Positions 1 through 6,016 of a stretch of DNA of 10,220 nt are shown piece after piece. The notes under the pieces were generated by a model. That model worked only from the letters and a program-made list of their open reading frames with translations. It was not told the origin of the DNA and ran no database searches. Position numbers and translations under genes: made by a program. How positions within the stretch are numbered: position 1 is the first letter of the stretch; every line of letters starts with the position of its first letter. The DNA is taken from positions 1-10,220 of the forward strand of contig JAGAMJ010000081.1 of the NCBI GenBank assembly GCA_017624795.1, written 5' to 3'. The DNA is from Clostridia bacterium (GTDB taxonomy: Bacteria; Bacillota; Clostridia; Oscillospirales; CAG-272).

Positions 1-513
1 AAAGGTTTCGGTCGTGTTTGAAAGAGAGGTTGTAATCGTTTCACCGTTTACCTCTAATTGCTGCGACTTGATAGCCGTGCCTTGTAACAACGCGGGAACG
101 ACCTCTTGCTTTATCAGTACCTCGCCGCATTCCGAGCAATGCTTACCCTCAGTAAGACCGTCCGTTGTATCGGTCGGCGCAACGGCGGCATCCGTGACCT
201 CGGTATGCGTGTGTACGGCTTCGCTCCACTTGGCGTAAACGCTCATATCGCTTGAAAGCGGTGTGTCAAGCAAGGAATTTGCGGTAAAGGGTTTCTCCCA
301 CACGTCGTTATCCCAATACCAACCGTCAAAGGTGTAGCCCTCCTTGGTCGGATTTTCGGGAATTTTAATCGTTTCCTCACCACTTGTTCCAATGGTGGCG
401 TAGGTTTCACCGTCCACAATAAAATTGACGTTGAACTCAACGTCCTTGCCACAGGACGCAAGACCTACAGCAATCAATATGAAACAAAACAGCATGGATA
501 ATATTTTTTTCAT
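1..513 (-). CDS. Secreted lipoprotein with InlB-type repeat and Cys-x-x-Cys segment (partial, 3' end off window)
   Basis: Read on the minus strand from ATG at 513, the frame stays open for 171 codons to the window edge, so the C-terminus is missing. The N-terminus has two Lys, a hydrophobic stretch and a lipobox LASC with the acceptor Cys at residue 21: a lipoprotein anchored on the outer face of the membrane. Residues about 25-96 match the Listeria-Bacteroides (InlB B-repeat, Flg_new) pattern: a V-x-F-x-V-D-G start, then P-x-x-P-x-K-E-G-Y-x-F-D-G-W-Y, ending V-Y-A-K-W. Residues about 101-142 contain HTHTEV and then HCSECGEVL, a Cys-x-x-Cys unit that in clostridial surface proteins often follows such repeats. 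An AGTGAGGT ribosome binding site lies about 8 bases before ATG, and a promoter lies upstream at 585-613. The repeat domain is a spacer or adhesion module; the function of the whole protein is unknown because the rest is not visible. Confidence 0.85.
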   Translation of the reverse strand, partial: MKKILSMLFCFILIAVGLASCGKDVEFNVNFIVDGETYATIGTSGEETIKIPENPTKEGYTFDGWYWDNDVWEKPFTANSLLDTPLSSDMSVYAKWSEAVHTHTEVTDAAVAPTDTTDGLTEGKHCSECGEVLIKQEVVPALLQGTAIKSQQLEVNGETITTSLSNTTETF

Positions 514-548
514 CGTCGTACCTCACTTACCATCAAAGAGGGTGAAAT

Positions 549-572
549 TATGTGATTTTCAATATGTGATTT
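549..572. repeat. 10-bp direct repeat TATGTGATTT in the lipoprotein leader
   Basis: TATGTGATTT occurs at 549-558 and again at 563-572, start to start 14 bases. The pair lies just downstream of the expected transcription start of the leftward lipoprotein gene, where a bound regulator could block transcription. It is AT-rich and could be chance. Confidence 0.3.
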
Positions 573-584
573 CTGTTTTTATAC

Positions 585-613
585 ATTATACTACAAAACT
601 TTGACAATTGCAA
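585..613 (-). promoter_or_regulatory. SigA-type promoter for the leftward lipoprotein gene
   Basis: On the minus strand a -35 TTGCAA (613-608), a 17-base spacer and a -10 TATAAT (590-585) are seen. Transcription would start near 578, leaving a leader of about 65 bases before the ATG at 513. The spacing is ideal, the -10 is perfect and the -35 matches four of six. Confidence 0.7.
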
Positions 614-651
614 GCATTATTATAATAGGAGGAAAAAGGTCCTGCGCGCAG

Positions 652-680
652 TTGACAACTCCCCTTATCGGTGATATAAT
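652..680 (+). promoter_or_regulatory. Perfect consensus SigA promoter for the glycan operon
   Basis: TTGACA at 652-657, a 17-base spacer, then TATAAT at 675-680 preceded by TGA, an extended -10. Transcription should begin near 687, about 44 bases before the ATG at 731. It points away from the lipoprotein promoter, so 514-730 is a divergent control region. A fully consensus core suggests strong constitutive expression unless a repressor acts; no clear operator is seen. Confidence 0.85.
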
Positions 681-730
681 AAATAATGTATTAAAATGCC
701 ATCTTGTTTGTTGTTGAAAGGTGAAAAGCG

Positions 731-2407
731 ATGACGTTTTCCTATTCCAAGCTCAAAAAAGCTGCCTTTTTACTGTTGGCGCTGCCTACCCTTGTTTTCG
801 CGGTGGGCTTCCTTCGGTGGTGGGTCGCTCTGCCTGTCGCGGCGCTGCTTGCGTTCGCATACATATGGTCGATCCGCAAGGAGCATCAAACAGAAGATGA
901 GGAGGAATATCAGCTCTATCTTCGCCCCTGGCAGCTGCTTGTGCTGCTTGGCATCGTCACGCTTTGGTGCATTTTGTCGGGGCTTGGCAATCTGTATTAT
1001 CAAAGCAGCGACTGGGGCGCGCGCAACGCCATTTTCCGTGACCTCATTCGCTATCGGTGGCCCGTGATCTACGACGTTTCCGACACGGCGCTGGTCTATT
1101 ACATCGCCTTTTGGCTGCCTGCGGCGCTTTTCGGTAAGCTTGCCGCGGCGATGGGCGCGGACCTCGGTCACGCCTTTGCGGTGGGCAACGCCGCGCTGCT
1201 TGTGTGGTCGATCGTGAATATGCTCTTGATCGTACTGCTTGTGTTGCTGTACGTGCGCGCACACTCGGTGAAGCGCTTTGTCATCACGTTGGCGATCTTC
1301 ATCGGCTTTGGCGGACTTGACATCATCGGCGCGCTGTGCCACAGAGCGTTCGGGGTGACGATCCCGTATCACCTGGAATGGTGGACGGCGTATCAGTACA
1401 CCTCGATGACGGCTTGCCTTGGCTGGGTGTTCAATCAGGCGATCCCCGCGTGGCTGACGGTGATCTGCTTTTTGCACGAAAAGCGTCTGCACAATTATGC
1501 GTTTTTGATCGTGCTTTGCGCCGCGTTCGCGCCGCTGCCCTGCATCGGGCTTGCCGTTTATATGCTGGCGATCCTTGCCGTGCGGGCGGTCAGGGCTTGT
1601 CGCGAAAAGCGCGTTGCCGACCTTCTGAAAGAGGTACTGACGCCGCAAAACCTGATCGCGGCGGTGGCCCTTTTGCCCATATGGCTGATCTATTATATGT
1701 CCAATCTGGCGGTTTCCGCCGACCGCGGAACGCTGATCTCGTCGCCCGACCGCCTGGCGCTTGCGCTCTTGCTTGCGGCAAGCGCGATCGCCGTTGCCGC
1801 CACGGTGTTGCTCTACCGCAAAAAGCGGGAATGGCAGTATGCCGCCGTGCTGGCGGGCACACTGCTGTTGCTTGCCGTATGGAGCAACTTCAATTTGGAG
1901 GTCAACCGCAAGTACCTGTGCGCACTGCTTGTGGAAAGCGCGGCGTATCTGGCGCTTCTTGCGTTTGATTATCGGAAAACGCTGTTGTATCGCGTGGCGT
2001 TTTTCTCCGCCGTATTCTGCCCGCTGTTCAGCGTCGGCACCGCGTTTGACTTTTGTATGCGTGCCTCGATCCCGACGATGTTCATTTTGATGATCCTTTG
2101 TATGGAGTTTTTGTTCCGACACGAGGACGCCATCACGCTGCGTCGCGAGATCGCTGTCGAAAAACGCGTGCCGCGCGTGATCTGCCTTTTGCTGATCGCG
2201 GTGCTTTTGATCGGCTCCGTGACGGCGATGCGTGAGTTCTTTACGGGCTTTTACGCGATCGTCACCGAGGGCAAATTCAACGTGGTCAACGATCACATTT
2301 ATACCTATAACCGCACGTTTGAGGGCGCCCGTGAGGGCGCGGCATTGAACTTCACCGCCGCGAATTACGAGCAGACCGCCTTCTTCCGCTTCTTCGCGAA
2401 ATCATGA
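731..2407 (+). CDS. Polytopic membrane protein of a surface-glycan operon (GT-C-like or polymerase-like)
   Basis: A 558-residue integral membrane protein with roughly ten to twelve hydrophobic segments, for example near 11-28, 31-48 and 68-86, and more throughout. After the third segment comes a conserved-looking loop with D94-W95, R98-N99, R103-D104 and W110-P111. Acidic and arginine residues in an early outside loop recall GT-C glycosyltransferases that use polyprenyl-phosphate sugars, and Wzy-type polymerases also have this overall shape. A cluster of charged residues (about 49-60) lies on the probable cytoplasmic side. The ATG at 731 follows AAAGGTG (717-723) with 7 bases between. The gene is first in an operon whose other members are two glycosyltransferases and a flippase, so a role in building or polymerising a lipid-linked saccharide is likely. 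The family was not recognised, and the GT-C assignment is inference from topology and context. Confidence 0.8.
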   Translation: MTFSYSKLKKAAFLLLALPTLVFAVGFLRWWVALPVAALLAFAYIWSIRKEHQTEDEEEYQLYLRPWQLLVLLGIVTLWCILSGLGNLYYQSSDWGARNAIFRDLIRYRWPVIYDVSDTALVYYIAFWLPAALFGKLAAAMGADLGHAFAVGNAALLVWSIVNMLLIVLLVLLYVRAHSVKRFVITLAIFIGFGGLDIIGALCHRAFGVTIPYHLEWWTAYQYTSMTACLGWVFNQAIPAWLTVICFLHEKRLHNYAFLIVLCAAFAPLPCIGLAVYMLAILAVRAVRACREKRVADLLKEVLTPQNLIAAVALLPIWLIYYMSNLAVSADRGTLISSPDRLALALLLAASAIAVAATVLLYRKKREWQYAAVLAGTLLLLAVWSNFNLEVNRKYLCALLVESAAYLALLAFDYRKTLLYRVAFFSAVFCPLFSVGTAFDFCMRASIPTMFILMILCMEFLFRHEDAITLRREIAVEKRVPRVICLLLIAVLLIGSVTAMREFFTGFYAIVTEGKFNVVNDHIYTYNRTFEGAREGAALNFTAANYEQTAFFRFFAKS

Positions 2408-2421
2408 AAGGGGATCGCATC

Positions 2422-3180
2422 ATGTCCGAAATACAAGTTTTTGTCGCGGCGCATAAGCGCTTTGACATCTCTCCGCGCCTTTCGCCGATCTACCGCCCGT
2501 TGCAGGTCGGCAGCGAGGGTAAAGAGCCCCTCGGCTTTTTGCAGGACGATACGGGCGAGCATATTTCGCACAAAAACGCGTCCTACTGTGAGCTGACGGG
2601 ACTTTATTGGATCTGGAAAAACGTACAGGCGGACGTGGTGGGACTGTGCCATTACCGCAGATATTTCTCGTCGGTGCCGCTTGACCGTCATTTGCGCCAC
2701 GTGCTTACGGGCGAGCAGATCGAAAAGATCCTTGAAAAATACGACGTGATCCTGCCGCACCGCGTGCACCTTGGCCGCAGGACCGTCAAAGAGCAATTTG
2801 AGGCACACGATGCAAACAATCAGCGCGATCTTGCCACCACGCGCCGCGCGGTGGAGGAGCTGTTTCCCGACTATCTCGGCAGCTTTGACGAGGTCATGGC
2901 GATGCACAGAACGCATCAGTGCAATATGTTCATTATGTCAAAAGAGAGGGCAGACGCCTATTGCGAGTGGCTGTTTTCGGTGCTTGCGTACGTAGAGCAG
3001 CATACCGACATCAGCAACTACAACGCGGTGCAAAAGCGCCTGTTCGGATATCTGGGCGAGCGCTTGCTGCACGTGTGGGTGCATCATAAAAAGCTGCGCG
3101 TGTGCGAAAAATGGTTTGCAAGCACAGAGCTTTCCATGAAGACCGTTTGCCGCGCCGTGCTGGACAAGTTCAAGCATTGA
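2422..3180 (+). CDS. DUF4422 family glycosyltransferase
   Basis: A 252-residue soluble protein. The block Y55-C-E-L-T-G-L-Y-W-I-W-K-N67 followed by V73-G-L-C-H-Y-R-R-Y-F82 is the hallmark of DUF4422, a family found in capsule and exopolysaccharide clusters and treated as glycosyltransferases. Its length is normal for the family. The N-terminus IQVFVAAHK is a typical first beta strand. It probably adds one sugar to the growing lipid-linked oligosaccharide on the cytoplasmic side; donor and linkage cannot be read from sequence. An in-frame ATG at 2404 overlaps the previous stop codon (ATGA), but the start at 2422 is preferred because GAAAGGGG (2406-2413) sits 8 bases before it and the family motif begins directly after. 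The gap to the upstream gene is only 14 bases, so the two are co-transcribed. Confidence 0.88.
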   Translation: MSEIQVFVAAHKRFDISPRLSPIYRPLQVGSEGKEPLGFLQDDTGEHISHKNASYCELTGLYWIWKNVQADVVGLCHYRRYFSSVPLDRHLRHVLTGEQIEKILEKYDVILPHRVHLGRRTVKEQFEAHDANNQRDLATTRRAVEELFPDYLGSFDEVMAMHRTHQCNMFIMSKERADAYCEWLFSVLAYVEQHTDISNYNAVQKRLFGYLGERLLHVWVHHKKLRVCEKWFASTELSMKTVCRAVLDKFKH

Positions 3181-3206
3181 TCGCTTGATCGGTGAAAGGA
3201 AATTTC

Positions 3207-4121
3207 ATGGATATATGCGTGGTGTTGGTCACCTTTAACCGAAGGGACGACCTGGAAAAGACCTTAAAGGCATACGAAACGCAAACACACCTGCCCCGCG
3301 CCGTGATCGTGGTGGATAATCACAGCACCGACGGCACCGACGCGCTGCTTGCCGCGTGGCAGGCACAGGAGGGAAAGATCGCCCATATCGTTGTCACGAT
3401 GCCCGAAAACGTCGGGGGCAGCGGCGGCTTTGCCGCGGGACTTTCCAAGGCGATGGAGCTGCCGCACGAATGGGTGTTCGTTTCAGACGACGATGCGCGC
3501 CCGCGCGCGGATACCTTGCAGCAGCTTGCCGATTTTTGTGAGAAAAATCCCGAGCTTGCCGCACAATGCGCCGCACTTTGCGGCAGCGTGGATACGGGGG
3601 CGGGATATGCGCTTGGGCACAGATGCCGTATCCGTTTGGGGGCGCTTGGCAGGATCGATCAGCCTGTGCCCGAGCGGGAATATGAAAAGGACTTTTTTGA
3701 GATCGACTTTTTTTCCTATATCGGCGCCTGTATCCGCAGATCGGCGCTGGAAAGAGTAGGCGTGACCAGAGGGGAATTTTTCATATACAGCGACGATTTC
3801 GAGCACGCGCTGCGTGTTCGTCAATGCGGCAAGATGCTTTGTCTGCCGCGCGCGGTCCTTTGCCACCAGGGCAATACACCGTATAGCAGAAACGCCTCCT
3901 GGCGCGATTATTACGAAACGCGAAACGTCTTGATCATGTATTTGGAGCATTTCGGTAAGACGGCGTTCCGCCGTCGCGCGTGCATGCGGCTGCTCACGGG
4001 CTTTCGCTCTCTGAACCTCCAAAAGATCAAGGTCATCAGGGCGGGGATCCGCGATGCCAAGGCGGGCAAAACAGGGCTGCATGCCGTGTACCGCCCGGGC
4101 TGGGATCCAAAAAAGAAATAA
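3207..4121 (+). CDS. GT2-family glycosyltransferase, GlfT2/rhamnosyltransferase-like
   Basis: A 304-residue GT-A fold enzyme. Motifs in order: VTFNRR (8-13) and VDNHSTDGT (36-44) of the nucleotide-sugar binding half; ENVGGSGGFAAG (67-78), typical of the GlfT2 and rhamnosyltransferase branch; the metal-binding D94-D95-D96 (a DxD motif); S195-D-D-F-E199 as the probable catalytic-base region; and H220. It would transfer a sugar, possibly galactofuranose or rhamnose, from a nucleotide donor to a lipid-linked acceptor at the inner face of the membrane. No UDP-galactopyranose mutase gene is in the window to support galactofuranose. The open frame extends up to a GTG at 3192, but ATG 3207 is preferred: GAAAGGA (3194-3200) is 6 bases before it, and the first beta strand starts at residue 3. 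It follows the DUF4422 gene by 26 bases. Confidence 0.9.
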   Translation: MDICVVLVTFNRRDDLEKTLKAYETQTHLPRAVIVVDNHSTDGTDALLAAWQAQEGKIAHIVVTMPENVGGSGGFAAGLSKAMELPHEWVFVSDDDARPRADTLQQLADFCEKNPELAAQCAALCGSVDTGAGYALGHRCRIRLGALGRIDQPVPEREYEKDFFEIDFFSYIGACIRRSALERVGVTRGEFFIYSDDFEHALRVRQCGKMLCLPRAVLCHQGNTPYSRNASWRDYYETRNVLIMYLEHFGKTAFRRRACMRLLTGFRSLNLQKIKVIRAGIRDAKAGKTGLHAVYRPGWDPKKK

Positions 4122-4131
4122 GAAGGATATC

Positions 4132-4200
4132 ATGAAGTATTTACAAAGAGAAAAGACCGGGCAAGGGGCGCTGTCTGCCCATCTCGGTCGGATATGTTGA
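4132..4200 (+). CDS. 22-codon ORF overlapping the flippase start (possible leader peptide)
   Basis: After the GT2 stop, AGAAGGATATC leads into ATG at 4132 and a frame of 22 codons (starts MKYLQREK, ends GRIC) closing at TGA 4198-4200. The flippase ATG at 4194 lies inside the end of this ORF, sharing ATGTTGA in another frame. The small ORF has a good ribosome binding site and the flippase has only a poor one, so ribosomes finishing here could restart on the flippase mRNA. The peptide matches nothing I know. It could instead be the remnant of a deleted gene; only the translation signals support it. Confidence 0.4.
   Translation: MKYLQREKTGQGALSAHLGRIC
4155..4189 (+). promoter_or_regulatory. 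mRNA hairpin just before the flippase start
   Basis: GACCG (4155-4159) can pair with CGGTC (4185-4189), and inside it GGCA (4160-4163) with TGCC (4176-4179), with a small bulge on the 3' side. The fold lies inside the 22-codon ORF and ends 5 bases before the flippase ATG. It could hold that start closed until a ribosome translates the small ORF. The stem is short, so this is suggestive only. Confidence 0.35.
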
Positions 4201-5660
4201 GAGCAAGCGGCGCTTTGCGCGAGAGATCGTTTGCACAGAATTATCTGTTCAATCTGATCTATCAGATCCTTGCCATCGCGCTGCCGCTGGTCACCACCCC
4301 GTACCTCTCGCGTGTGTTGGGGGCGCAGGGGATCGGTCAGTACTCGTTTGCACAGTCGATCGTGTCCTATTTCGCCCTTGCCGCGGCGCTTGGCACGACC
4401 ATTTACGGGCAACGGCAGGTCGCGCGTGTAAAGGATCGCCCCGAGGAGCGAAGCCGCCTTTTCTTTGAGATCTTGCTATTCCGCGTGTGCGGAGCCGTTT
4501 TGGCGTGTCTGATCTATTGCCTCACCATCATGCCAAGGTCGTCCTCGCCCCTCTTGTATGCGGTCGCGGCGATCGAGATCCTGACCGTTGCGGTCGATAT
4601 CACGTGGTTCTATCAGGGCATGGAGGATTTTGCCCCCATCGCCGTTTGCACCACCGTTGGACGCGTTTTGGCGATGGTCGGTATTTTTGTGTTCGTCAAG
4701 ACAAAAGAGGATCTGGTGATCTACGTTTGTCTGTATTGTGCCTCGCTGCTTTTTGCCCATTTATTGAGCTTTTTTGGTTTGCGTCGCTATATCGTGCGCG
4801 TGCGCGGCGTGCGTATCCGCTTGCTGTACCACCTGCTGCCCGCGTTAGCGCTTTTCGTTTCGCAGTTTGCCATTCAGGTCTACACCGTGCTGGATAAGAC
4901 CATGATCGGACTGATCACGGGCTCGGACCTTGAAAACGGCTACTATGAGCAAAGCCACCGCCTGGTCAACGTGCTTATGGCGTTGGTGACCTCGCTTGGG
5001 GCGGTGATGGCGTCCCGCGTTGCCGTGCTGTGGAGGACCGACCGAAAAGAGGTCGACCGCTTGATCTATGGCTCGTTCCGCTTGATCTTTGCGCTGGGCT
5101 TGCCGCTTGCGCTGGGCGTTGTGCTGATCCTGACGCGCTTCGTGCCCATATTTTACGGCCCCGGCTTTGAGCCCGTGATCCCCATCATTCAGGTCTTTGT
5201 TTTGCTGTTCCCGATCCTTGGGTGCAGCAACGTCATCGGTATTCAGTATCTGGTGCCAACGGGAAGGGAAAAGCTGCTGACGGCATCGGTCTTTGCGGGC
5301 GCTTTGGTCAACGTTGTACTCAACATTTTCCTTATTCGCGCCTTTGCCGCGAGGGGGGCGGCGATCGCTTCCGTGATTGCTGAATTGGTCGTCACTACCG
5401 TGCAGTTCTACTTTGTGCGCCGCGAGATCCGCGTGCTTTCCGTGTTGAAGCTCTTGCTTCGCTACGGCATTTTTACCGCGATCATGGGCGGCGTCGGCTA
5501 TGCCGTTTCCTTGGTGGCGCCGCAGGGCATTTTGGGCATCGCTTTGATCGTTTTGCCTTGCGTTGCGGTGTACGGTGCGCTGCTGCTTGTAGTGCGCGAT
5601 CCCGTCTATCAGGTGTTCAAAAAAAGCAATACGGTTGGGGAAAATCCGTCCGAAAACTAA
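4194..5660 (+). CDS. Wzx-type oligosaccharide flippase (MOP/PST superfamily)
   Basis: A 488-residue polytopic protein, the usual size for the polysaccharide-transporter family, with about 12-14 hydrophobic helices. The N-terminal segment FAQNYLFNLIYQ (13-24), then LPLVTTPYLSRVLGAQGIG (30-48) and YSFAQS, is characteristic of Wzx/RfbX flippases, which move undecaprenyl-diphosphate-linked glycans from the inner to the outer leaflet. The mid-protein YTVLDKTMIG segment followed by Y-Y-E-Q is also typical. The ATG at 4194 is the only good candidate before the conserved N-terminus, but it has only a weak ribosome binding site (CGGTCGGAT) and overlaps the end of a 22-codon ORF, so coupled translation is likely. 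As the last gene of the operon it is followed within 60 bases by a strong hairpin terminator. It probably exports the product of the two glycosyltransferases upstream. Confidence 0.93.
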   Translation: MLRASGALRERSFAQNYLFNLIYQILAIALPLVTTPYLSRVLGAQGIGQYSFAQSIVSYFALAAALGTTIYGQRQVARVKDRPEERSRLFFEILLFRVCGAVLACLIYCLTIMPRSSSPLLYAVAAIEILTVAVDITWFYQGMEDFAPIAVCTTVGRVLAMVGIFVFVKTKEDLVIYVCLYCASLLFAHLLSFFGLRRYIVRVRGVRIRLLYHLLPALALFVSQFAIQVYTVLDKTMIGLITGSDLENGYYEQSHRLVNVLMALVTSLGAVMASRVAVLWRTDRKEVDRLIYGSFRLIFALGLPLALGVVLILTRFVPIFYGPGFEPVIPIIQVFVLLFPILGCSNVIGIQYLVPTGREKLLTASVFAGALVNVVLNIFLIRAFAARGAAIASVIAELVVTTVQFYFVRREIRVLSVLKLLLRYGIFTAIMGGVGYAVSLVAPQGILGIALIVLPCVAVYGALLLVVRDPVYQVFKKSNTVGENPSEN

Positions 5661-5665
5661 AAAAT

Positions 5666-5889
5666 AGGGGCTGCTTCATTTAGCGCCGAACAAAAACACA
5701 CAAAAAGTAATAAAAAAGAAAACCGCTTTTTCTGTCACAAAAATGGCAGAGAAAGCGGTTTTTAGGTAGAAATTCTTACGAATTTCAATTTTTATGTGTG
5801 TTTTTTAGGTGCGCTCTCGGCACTTGACGTATTTCTATACGCCTTTCGTGTCGAGATCGCGCCTTCTGCATCTAAATGACTCAGCCCCT
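5666..5889. repeat. 224-base structured element with 18-base inverted ends (MITE-like or structured RNA)
   Basis: The ends AGGGGCTGCTTCATTTAG (5666-5683) and CTAAATGACTCAGCCCCT (5872-5889) are inverted copies matching at 16 of 18 positions. Between them: an AACACACA-rich arm (about 5691-5706) that can pair with 5790-5806; a 19-bp stem at 5719-5762; a perfect 7-bp hairpin at 5769-5786 (GAAATTC, loop TTAC, GAATTTC); and a bulged stem at 5811-5862 with an inner CGTAT/ATACG hairpin. Almost the whole length can fold into one branched shape. It starts 5 bases after the flippase stop codon. There is no coding sequence in it. Ends beginning GGGGCTG recall insertion-sequence termini, so a non-autonomous mobile element is one reading; a structured RNA or long terminator is another. 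No target duplication is visible at its borders. Confidence 0.6.
5719..5763. terminator. Hairpin terminator of the glycan operon
   Basis: AAAACCGCTTTTTCTGTCA (5719-5737) pairs along 19 positions, with two G-U pairs, with 5744-5762 around the loop CAAAAA. The stem ends in GGTTTTT on the plus side and is preceded by an A-run (5712-5717), so it can act in both directions. It lies 59 bases after the flippase stop codon, inside the larger 224-base element. Confidence 0.8.
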
Positions 5890-5956
5890 TTGACTTTTAT
5901 TTCCGCTTTTTTCTGTGTGTAACGCGCCACCGCTCGCGATTTTTATTGCATTTGGC

Positions 5957-5985
5957 TTGCAAAAGGCAGGCAAGTGTGGTATACT
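5957..5985 (+). promoter_or_regulatory. SigA-type promoter for dxs
   Basis: TTGCAA (5957-5962), a 17-base spacer, then TATACT (5980-5985) preceded by TGG, an extended -10. The expected start is near 5992, giving a leader of only about 25 bases that consists mostly of the ribosome binding site. This separates dxs from the glycan operon. The 67 bases between the structured element and this promoter (5890-5956) show nothing recognisable. Confidence 0.72.
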
Positions 5986-6016
5986 GTTATAAGTATGAAA
6001 GAAAGGGGAGATCGCC

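Noticed and set aside
601..626. TTGACA (601-606) and TATAAT (621-626) on the plus strand as another promoter.
   Set aside because: The spacer is only 14 bases, too short for SigA. The promoter at 652-680 is perfect and closer to the gene.
770..2296. A 508-codon open frame on the minus strand opposite the polytopic membrane protein gene.
   Set aside because: Its translation is a run of Arg, Gln, Lys and His without any domain pattern, there is no credible ribosome binding site or promoter, and it mirrors the codon bias of a convincing membrane protein on the other strand.
2404..2421. Upstream in-frame ATG 2404 as the start of the DUF4422 gene.
   Set aside because: It lacks a ribosome binding site of its own, while a strong one lies between it and the ATG at 2422.
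3483..4412. A 309-codon open frame on the minus strand spanning the GT2 gene and the flippase start.
   Set aside because: It runs antisense to two well-supported genes, has no family motif, and has Arg/Gln/Ala-rich composition typical of a shadow frame.
5666..5889. The inverted-ended element as a CRISPR array or a complete insertion sequence.
   Set aside because: There are no regularly spaced direct repeats, no transposase frame inside, and no target-site duplication at its borders.
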